Assembly (NCBI GenBank): GCA_017548605.1
Contig: JAFYZT010000026.1
Location: 1-64,000, forward strand
Direction: 5' to 3'
DNA from: Prevotella sp.
GTDB taxonomy: Bacteria > Bacteroidota > Bacteroidia > Bacteroidales > Bacteroidaceae
Length of the DNA stretch: 64,000 nt
The notes under the pieces are model-generated. The model ran no database searches, had not been told where the DNA came from, and was given only the letters and a program-made list of their open reading frames with translations. Made by a program: the position numbers and the translations under genes. Each line of letters begins with the position of its first letter. Within the stretch, counting starts at the first letter, position 1. Of the stretch, positions 6,990 through 15,431 are shown piece by piece.

Positions 6990-9425
6990 ATGGCAAAGAA
7001 AAAGAATAAAGACAAGCAAAAAACATATTTCGAATCTTTGGGCTTTCACTTTTTCAATAGCGAGAAGACCAAGTTCGTTTTGGCCATCATACTCTTTGTG
7101 CTGGCCATCTACTTTATTATTGCTTTTGTGAGCTATTTCAGCACAGGTGGTGAGGACCAGAGTCTTGTGTTGGCTCCCAAGGATGGCGAGTTGCAAAATG
7201 CCAGTCGCAGTTTCCAGAATATCTGCGGTTCGATAGGTGCCTACATCTCTCATTTCTTCATTAGCCGCTGTTTCGGTATCAGTGCTTTTCTTATCCCGGT
7301 GTTCATGATTATGTGTTCGCTGAAGTTGAGCGGCACTTATAAGAACATCAATCTGCTAAAATGGTTTTTCGGTTTGACACTTACTTTGGTGTGGTGTTCC
7401 GTGGCATTCGCCAAATTTTTCACCCCCATATTCGGTGACAGCGTGTTCAATCCCGGCGGTGACCATGGTCAGTATTGTGCACGTTGGATAGAGAACATCA
7501 TCGGTTCGCCCGGTCTTATTGCTGTTCTCCTTATTATTGCCTTGGCCTTCCTCACCTACCTGAGTTCAGAGACCATCAATGTGGTGCGCAATATTCTCGA
7601 CCCTATGCGTCTGATACGCAAGATACCTTTTACCATCACCAACAACCAGCCACAGCCGGAGAGTGCCCTTGCCTATAACGTCACCCCCGATCCCGACACT
7701 TTTGAAGATCCCGAGGAGCAGACCGTGGAGTTTTCCGGAGATGATATCATCGTTGGTGGTCGTCATGACGGTTCCATTGCCAAGCCCTTACGTCGTCCGA
7801 AGCGAGGTGAACAGGACGACTTGGAAATGACGGTTGAAGTGGCCGGCGACGAAGCCAAGGCTAGCGGGAAGACTGTTACGCGCGATCATGACTTGAACAC
7901 GCCTATCAACCCCAAGGAGCCCTTTACGCGTTATAAATATCCTACGCTCAGTCTGTTAGACAAGAGCAGTGATGACAGCAAGCAATATATCGACGAGGCC
8001 GAGCAGATGGCTAACAAGAAACGCATCGTTGAGGTGTTGAACAGCTACGGCGTTCAGATTAGCGAGATTCGCGCCACTGTAGGTCCTACGATTACCCTTT
8101 ACGAGATAGTGCCTGCCGAGGGCGTTCGCATCAAACGCATCAAGAATCTGGAAGACGACATCGCCCTCAGCCTTGCCGCTCTGGGCATCCGTATCATTGC
8201 CCCCATCCCCGGCAAGGGAACCATCGGTATAGAGGTGCCCAACAAGAAGCCCAAGATTGTGTCGATGGAGAGTATTCTCAACTCGAAGAAGTTCCAGGAG
8301 ACCACGATGGACCTGCCCATCGCCCTTGGTAAGACTATCACCAACGAAGTGTATATGCTCGACCTGGCGAAGATTCCCCATCTATTGGTAGCCGGTGCCA
8401 CCGGTCAGGGTAAGTCCGTCGGTCTGAATGCCATTATCGCCTCGTTGCTCTACAAGAAACATCCCAACGAGCTTAAGCTGGTGCTGATAGACCCCAAGAA
8501 AGTGGAGTTCAGTGTCTATTCCCCCATCGCCGACCATTTCATGGCCTCGGTGGATTTTGATGAAGAGCCCATCATCACGGATGTTCAAAAGGTTGTCCGC
8601 ACGTTGAAGAGTCTTTGTACGTTGATGGACCATCGTTACGATATGTTGAAGATGGCCGGTACCCGCAACATCAAGGAATACAACCGTAAATATGTGAACC
8701 ATCAGTTGAACCTTTCCGACGGTCATGAGTACATGCCCTATATCGTAGTTATTATCGATGAGTTCGGTGATTTGATTATGACCGCCGGCAAGGAAATTGA
8801 GATGCCCATTGCCCGCATTGCCCAGTTGGCCCGTGCCGTGGGTATTCACATGATTATTGCCACACAGCGTCCAACGACGAACATCATCACCGGTACCATC
8901 AAGGCCAACTTCCCCGGTCGTATGGCTTTCAAGGTAAGTGCCATGATTGACTCGCGCACTATTCTTGACCGTCCTGGTGCCAACCAGTTGGTGGGTCGCG
9001 GCGACATGCTTATCATTAACGGCACGGAACCTGTACGTGTTCAGTGCGCCTTTATCGACACCCCCGAGGTGGAGCGCATTGCAGAGTATATTGAAGAACA
9101 GCCTGGTCCTGTTGAGCCGTTGCAATTACCTGAACCCGCCGTGGAAGAAGGCGAGGTTACTTTTGGTGATGGTGGCGAAGTAATGGTGAGCGGAGCCGAC
9201 AATTTGTTTGTGAAAGCCGCCAAGTTGATTGTCGCCACCCAGCAAGGAAGTACCAGTATGTTGCAGCGCAAGTTTGAGATTGGCTACAACCGTGCCGGTC
9301 GGTTGATGGATGACTTGGAAAAACACGGCATTGTAGGTGCCCAGCGCGGTGCCAAGCCCCGTGAAGTGCTCATTCAGGATGAAGCCCAGCTGGATGCGTT
9401 GCTGGCGAACCTGAGCAATGGGTAA
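6990..9425 (+). CDS. ftsK: FtsK/SpoIIIE DNA translocase
   Basis: FtsK pumps chromosomal DNA at the division septum and helps resolve dimers. This 811-residue form has four N-terminal membrane segments (about residues 27-48, 85-110, 125-144 and 175-190), a short linker, and the motor. The Walker A motif is VAGATGQGKS near 467-476, and Walker B is VVIIDEFGDL near 586. A gamma winged-helix domain, which reads orienting sequences, covers about residues 740-811. The linker is short compared with E. coli FtsK (1329 residues), as usual in Bacteroidetes. It stands alone with its own promoter region, followed by the LolA-like gene. Confidence 0.96.
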   Translation: MAKKKNKDKQKTYFESLGFHFFNSEKTKFVLAIILFVLAIYFIIAFVSYFSTGGEDQSLVLAPKDGELQNASRSFQNICGSIGAYISHFFISRCFGISAFLIPVFMIMCSLKLSGTYKNINLLKWFFGLTLTLVWCSVAFAKFFTPIFGDSVFNPGGDHGQYCARWIENIIGSPGLIAVLLIIALAFLTYLSSETINVVRNILDPMRLIRKIPFTITNNQPQPESALAYNVTPDPDTFEDPEEQTVEFSGDDIIVGGRHDGSIAKPLRRPKRGEQDDLEMTVEVAGDEAKASGKTVTRDHDLNTPINPKEPFTRYKYPTLSLLDKSSDDSKQYIDEAEQMANKKRIVEVLNSYGVQISEIRATVGPTITLYEIVPAEGVRIKRIKNLEDDIALSLAALGIRIIAPIPGKGTIGIEVPNKKPKIVSMESILNSKKFQETTMDLPIALGKTITNEVYMLDLAKIPHLLVAGATGQGKSVGLNAIIASLLYKKHPNELKLVLIDPKKVEFSVYSPIADHFMASVDFDEEPIITDVQKVVRTLKSLCTLMDHRYDMLKMAGTRNIKEYNRKYVNHQLNLSDGHEYMPYIVVIIDEFGDLIMTAGKEIEMPIARIAQLARAVGIHMIIATQRPTTNIITGTIKANFPGRMAFKVSAMIDSRTILDRPGANQLVGRGDMLIINGTEPVRVQCAFIDTPEVERIAEYIEEQPGPVEPLQLPEPAVEEGEVTFGDGGEVMVSGADNLFVKAAKLIVATQQGSTSMLQRKFEIGYNRAGRLMDDLEKHGIVGAQRGAKPREVLIQDEAQLDALLANLSNG

Positions 9426-9426
9426 G

Positions 9427-9458
9427 GGCCTCCCCCTTTCCCCCTAGGGGGGGGGGAA
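9427..9458. repeat. GC-rich palindromic repeat, copy 2
   Basis: A C-run then a G-run (TCCCCCTTTCCCCCTAGGGG and further Gs) lies immediately after the ftsK stop. It can form a hairpin and could slow transcription, but there is no clean T-tract. Confidence 0.65.
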
Positions 9459-9547
9459 ACTAACTGAAAAACAAGATTGAGAAGGTAGAGGAGAGAGGGA
9501 TAAGAAATATAAGGATCCAACACAAAGAACATAAAAACAGAACGATT

Positions 9548-10159
9548 ATGAAAAGTATAAGAATTATAACGATGGCTATGGCCATGCTTGTGAGCATGAG
9601 CATGATGGGACAGAACCCATCGAAGGCCAAGGAAATATTAGATAAGACAGCCGCCAACCTGAATAGTCAGGGTGGTGCCCAGGCTGACTTCACGCTTAGC
9701 AGTGATGGTGTGGGCAGTATTTCAGGTACCATCTTCATCAAGGGCAAGAAATTCCATGCCACCACTCCAAAGGCCTCCATCTGGTTTGATGGCAAGACTC
9801 AGTGGACTTACATGAAGAGTAGCGATGAGGTGAACGTGAGCACGCCCAACGAGAGCCAGCAGGCTCAGATGAACCCCTATAAGTTTATCACGCTGTACAA
9901 AAACGGTTACCGTTTGGGAGTGAAAGAACAAGGTAATGTTTGGGAAGTGCATCTCACCGCGTTGAACCGTGGCAGAAGCATCCAAGAGATGTACGTATAT
10001 GTGTCGAAGTCGTATCTTCCCACCAAGGTTCGTCTTTTGGAAGACCGTAAATGGAGTGAAATCAGTATACGTAATTTTAAGAACAGCCCCCAGCCCGACA
10101 GCATGTTCACTTTCAACGCCAAGGATTTTCCTGAAGCAGAGGTGATTGATTTGAGGTAA
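9548..10159 (+). CDS. LolA-like periplasmic lipoprotein carrier
   Basis: This 203-residue protein has a signal peptide (about residues 1-22, ending MMGQN). The LolA/LolB-like fold follows: an N-terminal helix (KAKEILDKTAANL), then beta strands with the G-x-I-F-I-K-G-K-K-F-H segment and WFDGKTQWTY. LolA shuttles lipoproteins from the inner to the outer membrane. Bacteroidetes homologues of this length are commonly annotated as LolA-like outer-membrane lipoprotein carriers, and their cargo is less well established. It follows ftsK in the same direction, as LolA does in other phyla. The C-terminus DFPEAEVIDLR is typical of the Bacteroidetes group. Confidence 0.82.
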   Translation: MKSIRIITMAMAMLVSMSMMGQNPSKAKEILDKTAANLNSQGGAQADFTLSSDGVGSISGTIFIKGKKFHATTPKASIWFDGKTQWTYMKSSDEVNVSTPNESQQAQMNPYKFITLYKNGYRLGVKEQGNVWEVHLTALNRGRSIQEMYVYVSKSYLPTKVRLLEDRKWSEISIRNFKNSPQPDSMFTFNAKDFPEAEVIDLR

Positions 10160-10171
10160 AAAGGGGTGAGG

Positions 10172-10249
10172 AAAATTAAAAAATTATAAGATTAAAAAAT
10201 TAAAATGGGGGGTGAGGAAAATTATAAAATTAAAAGATTTAAAAATTTA
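10172..10249. repeat. Two runs of AT-rich 8-bp units
   Basis: Two runs of four octamers each (variants of AAAATTAA, at 10172-10203 and 10218-10249) are each preceded by GGGGTGAGG. They lie between the LolA-like gene and the DUF5687 gene, directly before a heptamer array. Confidence 0.75.
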
Positions 10250-10256
10250 AAAGAGA

Positions 10257-10291
10257 GGTGAGGGGTGAGAGGTGAGAAGTGAGGGGTGAGA
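10257..10291. repeat. Five tandem 7-bp units, RGTGAGR
   Basis: GGTGAGG, GGTGAGA, GGTGAGA, AGTGAGG, GGTGAGA in tandem, the same heptamer as at 1318-1422. It ends 28 bases before the DUF5687 start codon. Confidence 0.88.
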
Positions 10292-10319
10292 GAATTGCAT
10301 TGAAGATTGGAAATAGAAG

Positions 10320-11822
10320 ATGACCAAGTTTGAGTTATTCAAGGCGTTGAGGCTTCACAAGAAGCTGTCGGAGCGTCGCAGTGTGGCATGGCAGCAAAAT
10401 AAGGCTGCCAAGATATTGTTAATGATAGGTGCCGGTTTCACCATCATGTATTTGATGTTTTTTGCCGTCATCATGGCCTTGGCCGCCAACAACAGCACCA
10501 CGGTTACCGCCTGTGAATTGATGTACGGTTTTACGCCTTTCATCCTTCTGATAGACTTCCTGATGCGTTTTCTTATGCAGCAGACTCCCTCGCAGTTGCT
10601 CAAGCCCTATTCGCTGTTGCCATTACGTAAATATGACTGTGTGGACTGTTTTCTGGCCACCTCGTTGCTGAGCAGCGGCAACCTCATCTGGTTTGCGATG
10701 TTCATCCCCTATGCCATCATGTCGATTGTCTTCGTCGAGGGCATCTGGGTGGCTCTTGCCTTTCTGTTGGGTTTCTACCTGTTGATACTCATCAACAGCC
10801 AGTGGTATCTGTTGATGCGCACGTTGATTAACCAGCACATCGCCTGGTGGGGTCTGGCCATCTTTGTCTATCTTCTTCTTTTCTCCCTTTGGATCATCAA
10901 CTTGCGTATTGACCCGATGATGGACACGTACGCTTGTTTCGGCGACCGTCTGTCACATGGCAACCTCCTCTTTTTTGCCTTGTTAGTAATCCTTTTGGTG
11001 ATACTTATCGCCATCAACCGCCGTGTGCAATACAAGTACACGTGGAAGGAGTTGACCCAGTCCAAGGCGACGAAGCTCAAGCATGTGTCACGCCTACCCT
11101 TCCTCGACCGTTTTGGAGAGACCGGCGAATATGTCAAGTTAGAGGTGAAGAGCATCATGCGCAACAAGAACATGCGCAATTCGTTCATTTTTGCCAATGT
11201 GATAGTTTTGATGTTGAGCTTGATTATCTCCTTCACCGACATATATGACAACCGTTTCATGAACACCTTCTGGGCCGTGTATAATTTTGCCATCTACGGA
11301 GCGATGATTCTTGTGAAGGTGATGTGCAACGAAGGTAATTACATTGACTGCCTGATTGTGCGCAAAGAGAACCTTATCTCGCTGTTGCGAGCCAAGTATT
11401 ATTTCTATTCCGCCATGTTGCTCATTCCTCTTATCCTGATGATACCCACATTGATAATGGGCAAATACACCCTATTGCAACTTCTTGCCGTGATGTTGTT
11501 CACCATGGGCGTGGAGTATTGCGTATTTTTGCAGATGGCCGTTTACAACAAGCAGACCATTCCATTGAACACGAAGTTTATTGGCAAGGGAGGAATGGAG
11601 AATAATTCCATGCAGGTAGTGGTGGAGCTGTTGGTGTTTTTCGTGCCCATCATCTTTATCATGGTGGCAACGGGGTTGTTTGGCGAGACTGGAGGCATGT
11701 TGGTTATTCTGGCTATCGGTTTGCTGTTTATCGCCACTCACCGAATATGGATACGCAACATCTACCAGCGACTGATGAAGCGTCGTTATGTGAATTTTGA
11801 GGGATTCCGCACATCGCGATAA
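10320..11822 (+). CDS. DUF5687 family polytopic membrane protein (ABC-2-like permease)
   Basis: This 500-residue inner-membrane protein has about ten hydrophobic segments spread over the whole length and a cytoplasmic basic N-terminus (TKFELFKALRLHKK). I recognise it as DUF5687, a Bacteroidetes family usually next to an ABC ATPase and therefore thought to be an exporter membrane component. No ATPase is adjacent here. One matching that partner type is at 37906, about 26 kb away. The substrate is unknown. The gene is followed by the terminator and tRNA-Asp genes on the opposite strand. The ATG at 10320 follows a repeat-rich leader. Confidence 0.75.
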   Translation: MTKFELFKALRLHKKLSERRSVAWQQNKAAKILLMIGAGFTIMYLMFFAVIMALAANNSTTVTACELMYGFTPFILLIDFLMRFLMQQTPSQLLKPYSLLPLRKYDCVDCFLATSLLSSGNLIWFAMFIPYAIMSIVFVEGIWVALAFLLGFYLLILINSQWYLLMRTLINQHIAWWGLAIFVYLLLFSLWIINLRIDPMMDTYACFGDRLSHGNLLFFALLVILLVILIAINRRVQYKYTWKELTQSKATKLKHVSRLPFLDRFGETGEYVKLEVKSIMRNKNMRNSFIFANVIVLMLSLIISFTDIYDNRFMNTFWAVYNFAIYGAMILVKVMCNEGNYIDCLIVRKENLISLLRAKYYFYSAMLLIPLILMIPTLIMGKYTLLQLLAVMLFTMGVEYCVFLQMAVYNKQTIPLNTKFIGKGGMENNSMQVVVELLVFFVPIIFIMVATGLFGETGGMLVILAIGLLFIATHRIWIRNIYQRLMKRRYVNFEGFRTSR

Positions 11823-11845
11823 GAAAAGAAAAGAAAGATATACTA

Positions 11846-11880
11846 CAGAAAAAGCCTTCCTACTCGGAAGGCTTTTTCTG
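11846..11880 (-). terminator. Terminator after the tRNA-Asp pair (probably bidirectional)
   Basis: A perfect 15-bp inverted repeat with a 5-base loop (stem CAGAAAAAGCCTTCC) directly abuts the 3' end of the first tRNA-Asp gene. T-rich arms on both strands would also let it end the DUF5687 transcript. Confidence 0.8.
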
Positions 11881-11955
11881 CGGTGCGTACGGGACTCGAA
11901 CCCGTGACCTCCTGCGTGACAGGCAGGCATTCTAACCAGGCTGAACTAACGCACC
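11881..11955 (-). tRNA. tRNA-Asp (GTC)
   Basis: A 75-nt cloverleaf read on the minus strand. The acceptor arms GGTGCGT / ACGCACC pair perfectly, the discriminator is G, and the T-loop is GTTCGAGTC. The anticodon stem CCTGC/GCAGG frames the loop CTGTCAC, giving anticodon GTC. CCA is not encoded. It is identical to the copy at 11993. Confidence 0.93.
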
Positions 11956-11992
11956 AATACTAACTTTATACAATGTGCTTATGATTACTTTG

Positions 11993-12067
11993 CGGTGCGT
12001 ACGGGACTCGAACCCGTGACCTCCTGCGTGACAGGCAGGCATTCTAACCAGGCTGAACTAACGCACC
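11993..12067 (-). tRNA. tRNA-Asp (GTC), second identical copy
   Basis: Sequence is identical over all 75 nt to the downstream copy. The two are separated by 37 bases and share one promoter (12096-12127), so they are very likely one transcript. Confidence 0.93.
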
Positions 12068-12095
12068 AGCGGCTATGCTTCTTGAATTGCGGATG

Positions 12096-12127
12096 CAAAG
12101 GTAGACAAAAAAAATGTCACTTCCAAA
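12096..12127 (-). promoter_or_regulatory. Promoter of the tRNA-Asp pair
   Basis: On the minus strand a -33 TTTG (12124-12127) is separated by 20 bases from a -7 TACCTTTG (12096-12103). Both match the Bacteroidetes sigma consensus. The tRNA-Cys gene has the same arrangement and the same GCGGATGCAAAGGTAG context. Confidence 0.75.
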
Positions 12128-12142
12128 AAAAAAGGCCGTTTT

Positions 12143-12646
12143 TTACAAAAAAAGTTGCATGAAGACAGCATCTTTGAAATCCTCGCCATCGAACAGCCAG
12201 TCTTTGACTATTGTAGGAGTGAATCCCAGGTTACGGAATAGTTTGATGGAAGGTTCGTTATCGGCAGGCACCCAAGAATAGAGTTGGTGCAAGTGCACTT
12301 TTGACCTGCAGTAATCCAAGAGTTGCCTTACTGCCTTTGCCGCGATGCCCCTACCCCTGTATTTTTCCAGGATGACGATGCCCAGTTCCGCCCTTCGGTG
12401 TTCAGGTTCAAAAGCCATGATATCAAGAATTCCTGCCACCTGCCCATCCGCTTCGACCACCAACCGCAGTTGTTTGTCGGTATAGATATCGTTTGTGGTG
12501 TTTGCGATGAACTCTTTTAGTGCGAAATGAGAATACAGCGTATTGGACAGGCCGACATTCCACAGTCTCGGATCATTTTCCACTTCATAAAGCACTTCAA
12601 GGTCTTCTGGTTCCAGTGCCCTCAAGGTTATCTGTTCATCCTTCAT
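12143..12646 (-). CDS. GNAT family N-acetyltransferase (RimJ/RimL-like)
   Basis: A 167-residue single GNAT domain. It begins ITLRALEPEDLEVLYEVEND, typical of the RimJ/RimL type. It carries an acetyl-CoA pyrophosphate-binding segment KYRGRGIAAKAVRQLLDYC near residues 94-112 and a C-terminal WLFDGEDFKDAVFMQL. The acceptor (protein N-terminus, amino sugar or other) cannot be read from sequence. Its ATG overlaps the stop of the upstream glycosyltransferase gene by 4 bases, so the two are translationally coupled. It is the last gene of a minus-strand run that includes recR. Confidence 0.85.
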   Translation of the reverse strand: MKDEQITLRALEPEDLEVLYEVENDPRLWNVGLSNTLYSHFALKEFIANTTNDIYTDKQLRLVVEADGQVAGILDIMAFEPEHRRAELGIVILEKYRGRGIAAKAVRQLLDYCRSKVHLHQLYSWVPADNEPSIKLFRNLGFTPTIVKDWLFDGEDFKDAVFMQLFL

Positions 12647-13839
12647 TTCAGCACTTCCTCCAATGTGATGATGGTTTTTGTATGTGGATTATAGGTGCCC
12701 ATCTGCACATTTTCGATAGTATTTTCGGCAAAAATATGCAAGATGGTCTCATAGGAATAGGAATCGGTGTCGTAGACCACTATCAATGTGTTTTTCACCT
12801 CTCTGTCTTCCATCAAAGCCACATGTCCTTCGGGTTGTTTTTTCTCATTTCCAACATGAAATTCGCTTGACAACCCTTTTTTCCTCGACAGTTTCCTACA
12901 TTGGGTGATGGCCGCCACCGAACCGATAAAGAGGTAGTCGGGTTCCTTTTTCCGTTTATGGCTGAAGAAGCCCAGCGCTTTCCTCATTTTTCTTGTCTGC
13001 ATTTTCACCAGAGCCAGTGTGGCGCTGAGATAAATGGCAAAATTAATAGGAATAGATATCAAGAGGCTGGAATTGCCGAAGTGTTTTTTGAAGAAGATGT
13101 ACATGGCCTCATAGAAGACATGGACATGGCGGAACGATGATTTCGACGTACTCTCCCCCTTATAATGCAGTATTGTCTCGGGCACATACCAATTCTTGAA
13201 TCCCCCTTTGAGCAGTCGGTAAGACAAGTCGATGTCTTCACCATACATGAAGAAATCTTCGTCGAGCAATCCTACTTTTAAAAGTGCTTCACGTCGCAGC
13301 ATACAGAAAGCCCCGCTCACCACTTCTATTTCGCATGCTTCATCCCACGGAAGGTATCCCATATAATACTTTCCAAGACGTTTGTTTTTAGGGAAACGGT
13401 TGCATAGTCCCGTCATTTTGTAGAATGCTGTCATGGGAGTGGGTATTCCCCTTCTTGACTCTTTCGCCTTCACCCCGTTAGCATTAAGCATTTTCACCCC
13501 TGCAGCCCCCGCCTCGGGGTGCTTGTCAAGGAATGACACCATCTTGTTGAGTGTCTGTTCACCCACAATGGTGTCAGGGTTCAGCAACAGCACATAATCG
13601 CCTGTGGACTGTCGTATAGCGATATTATTTGCTCTTGCGAACCCGAGATTATGGTTCATCTCGATGTAATTAACATCGTTGTACCTTCGTTGCAGGTATT
13701 CGACGCTTCCATCACGCGAATGGTTGTCGACGACGAACACCTCCGCCTCGATGTTACGCAAAGCCTTATATACGCTGTCCAAACATTGGTACAGATAATG
13801 CTTCACATTGTAGTTAACAATGATAACTGATAGTTTCAT
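12643..13839 (-). CDS. Family 2 glycosyltransferase (WbbL/rhamnosyltransferase-like)
   Basis: This 398-residue protein has an N-terminal GT-A fold: VIIVNYNVKHYLYQCLDSV near residue 5, the D-x-D equivalent in LLLNPDTIVG near 80, and YGEDIDLSYRLLKGGFK near 203. After the catalytic domain (to about 240) is an amphipathic or membrane-associated region (INFAIYLSATLALV, about 265-280). The remaining 120 residues are poorly recognisable. The family transfers sugars onto cell-surface glycans from nucleotide sugars on the cytoplasmic face. It overlaps genes on both sides by 4 bases, which indicates a tight operon. The acceptor is unknown. Confidence 0.88.
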   Translation of the reverse strand: MKLSVIIVNYNVKHYLYQCLDSVYKALRNIEAEVFVVDNHSRDGSVEYLQRRYNDVNYIEMNHNLGFARANNIAIRQSTGDYVLLLNPDTIVGEQTLNKMVSFLDKHPEAGAAGVKMLNANGVKAKESRRGIPTPMTAFYKMTGLCNRFPKNKRLGKYYMGYLPWDEACEIEVVSGAFCMLRREALLKVGLLDEDFFMYGEDIDLSYRLLKGGFKNWYVPETILHYKGESTSKSSFRHVHVFYEAMYIFFKKHFGNSSLLISIPINFAIYLSATLALVKMQTRKMRKALGFFSHKRKKEPDYLFIGSVAAITQCRKLSRKKGLSSEFHVGNEKKQPEGHVALMEDREVKNTLIVVYDTDSYSYETILHIFAENTIENVQMGTYNPHTKTIITLEEVLK

Positions 13840-14282
13840 TGCTGTTCGTCATTCTTCTTCTCCATCTCATTGGCACACCGTTCCCGTGTTGGGAAGACGA
13901 CCAAGAGACATAAAGCTGCTATGATGGCCAGATAGCCGAAAGCCACGTTAGCGAAGAGGTAGTAACATACAGTGTTTGCCAACATCAGGAAAGCCAGCAA
14001 TCCCAGTCTTAAGACCGCCCACGGCATATAATTCTGTTGCATTTTTGTCCTAAAGAACTTTATCCTGACCATTCCCACAGCAAAAGGGATGAGTGCCAAT
14101 GCCATCAGTTCAGCCACCGTAAGCACTACAAACTCCGTGTTTTTCTCACCCGCCAAATTTCCTGACGGCAGCACATGTGTCTCGAACAATATCACCAATA
14201 CAAGAGCCAGGAGAATATTTCCCCAGACTATCATTTTCAACACACGCCGCTTGTCATTATTATTCGTCATATTACTGAACAA
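13836..14282 (-). CDS. Small integral membrane protein of unknown function
   Basis: A 148-residue protein with four hydrophobic segments (about residues 18-36, 50-68, 88-106 and 110-128) and charged ends; the C-terminus is Lys/Glu-rich. I do not recognise a named family. It lies between recR and the GT2 gene, overlapping the latter by 4 bases. The ATG at 14282 overlaps recR by 11 bases. The ATG at 14270 (MTNNNDK) starts one base after the recR stop and is an equally good choice. Confidence 0.7.
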   Translation of the reverse strand: MFSNMTNNNDKRRVLKMIVWGNILLALVLVILFETHVLPSGNLAGEKNTEFVVLTVAELMALALIPFAVGMVRIKFFRTKMQQNYMPWAVLRLGLLAFLMLANTVCYYLFANVAFGYLAIIAALCLLVVFPTRERCANEMEKKNDEQQ

Positions 14283-14883
14283 AAGGTATTCTATTTAGGA
14301 TGGAACGTCCCAATGTCACCTCATCCGTATATTCCAATTCATCGCCTACAGAAATGCCCCTTGCTATGATGGACATTTTCACCTCCAGCGGAGCCAGTTT
14401 CCTAGAGATAAAGAAGTTGGTAGCATCTCCTTCCATGGTACTGGACAGAGCCAGTATCACCTCGTCGATATCCTCCTGTTGCACACGTTTCACGAGTGAG
14501 TCAATGTTGAGGTCGCTTGGTCCTATGCCATCCATGGGAGAGATGACCCCACCTAGCACATGGTACCGACCGTGGTACTGTTGTGTATTCTCTATGGCCA
14601 TCACATCCTGGATATTCTCCACCACACATATTATGGAATCATCCCTGTTTTTATCCGCGCAAATGGGACATATATCGGTATCGCTGATATTATGGCATAT
14701 AGCGCACGTCTTCACCTCCTCTTTCATTGTAGCGATAGCCTGCAGGAAAGCGTCCACGTCTTTTTTGTCCTCCCTGAGCATATACAACACAAGGCGCAAG
14801 GCCGTCTTGCGCCCTATGCCCGGCAGTTGAGAGAAGGCCTGCACGGCCCTCTCCAACAATACAGAAGGATATTGGCTGGTCAT
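14272..14883 (-). CDS. recR: Recombination mediator protein RecR
   Basis: RecR loads RecA at single-stranded gaps together with RecO (and RecF). At 203 residues it is full length. It has a helix-hairpin-helix region ([15 protein letters not shown], near 17-31), a four-Cys zinc finger ([16 protein letters not shown], near 57-72) and a Toprim domain ([14 protein letters not shown] near 80). Its ATG directly abuts the stop of the upstream outer-membrane protein gene without a spacer, so it is probably co-transcribed with it. The C-terminus [10 protein letters not shown] is typical. Confidence 0.96.
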   Translation of the reverse strand: MTSQYPSVLLERAVQAFSQLPGIGRKTALRLVLYMLREDKKDVDAFLQAIATMKEEVKTCAICHNISDTDICPICADKNRDDSIICVVENIQDVMAIENTQQYHGRYHVLGGVISPMDGIGPSDLNIDSLVKRVQQEDIDEVILALSSTMEGDATNFFISRKLAPLEVKMSIIARGISVGDELEYTDEVTLGRSILNRIPFVQ

Positions 14884-15369
14884 TTACGGCAGGTATATTC
14901 CCAGGCCGATTTTCAGTCCCACTGTAGAGTAGTTGCTATGGTCTTTGAACGACTGCTGGTAATACAGAGCCGGTTCGATGGTGACATATCGGTTGATGAA
15001 GAAGGCATATCCCACTTCCACACCCGGCATCACATCGTTGTAATCACTGTTGGAGTGCGTGTACTGAACGTTCGCACCGAGGAAGATACCGTTCTGAATG
15101 ATGTAGTATCGTCCGCCTACACCGAGCGTCAAGGCATCGGGCAATTCTCCGTTTCCGTTATAGCCGACATTGGCCATAGCCAAGATATTGTCCATAAGAA
15201 AATAGCCACCCTGTCCCTGCACGCCAAGGTTGAACTTGTCCATGCCGTTGTAGCTGAGATTCAATCCAGTGAGTGATGCGCCCACATACTTTTTACCTTG
15301 TTCAAACTGTGCGCTGGCAGTGAGTGTCGTTGCCAATACCACCAACAATAAAGCGATTTTCTTTTTCAT
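14884..15369 (-). CDS. Small outer-membrane beta-barrel protein
   Basis: A 161-residue protein with a signal peptide (1-20, ending ASAQ). Alternating hydrophobic/polar strands and many aromatic strand ends indicate an OmpA/OmpW-type eight-stranded barrel (porin-family, OMP_b-brl). It ends GLGIYLP without a terminal Phe. No ligand can be inferred. Its upstream leader is entirely an 8-bp repeat array; its stop codon touches the recR start. Confidence 0.78.
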   Translation of the reverse strand: MKKKIALLLVVLATTLTASAQFEQGKKYVGASLTGLNLSYNGMDKFNLGVQGQGGYFLMDNILAMANVGYNGNGELPDALTLGVGGRYYIIQNGIFLGANVQYTHSNSDYNDVMPGVEVGYAFFINRYVTIEPALYYQQSFKDHSNYSTVGLKIGLGIYLP

Positions 15370-15377
15370 ATTTAATT

Positions 15378-15431
15378 GAGTTTATGAGTTTTTGAGTTTA
15401 TAAGTTTAGAGTTTTTGAGTTGTGAGTTTTT
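15378..15431. repeat. Seven tandem 7-8-bp units, GAGTTTAT type
   Basis: Units GAGTTTAT, GAGTTTTT, GAGTTTAT, AAGTTTAG, AGTTTTT, GAGTTGT and GAGTTTTT fill the gap between the cstA stop and the start of the barrel gene. The cstA stop codon is inside the last unit. Confidence 0.85.

Noticed and set aside
8382-9125. A 247-codon open frame antisense to ftsK; similar long antisense frames at 17381-18301, 20108-20827, 5413-6057 and 26790-27527.
   Set aside because: They lie fully inside well-supported genes, have no family resemblance, and follow from codon bias of the sense strand.
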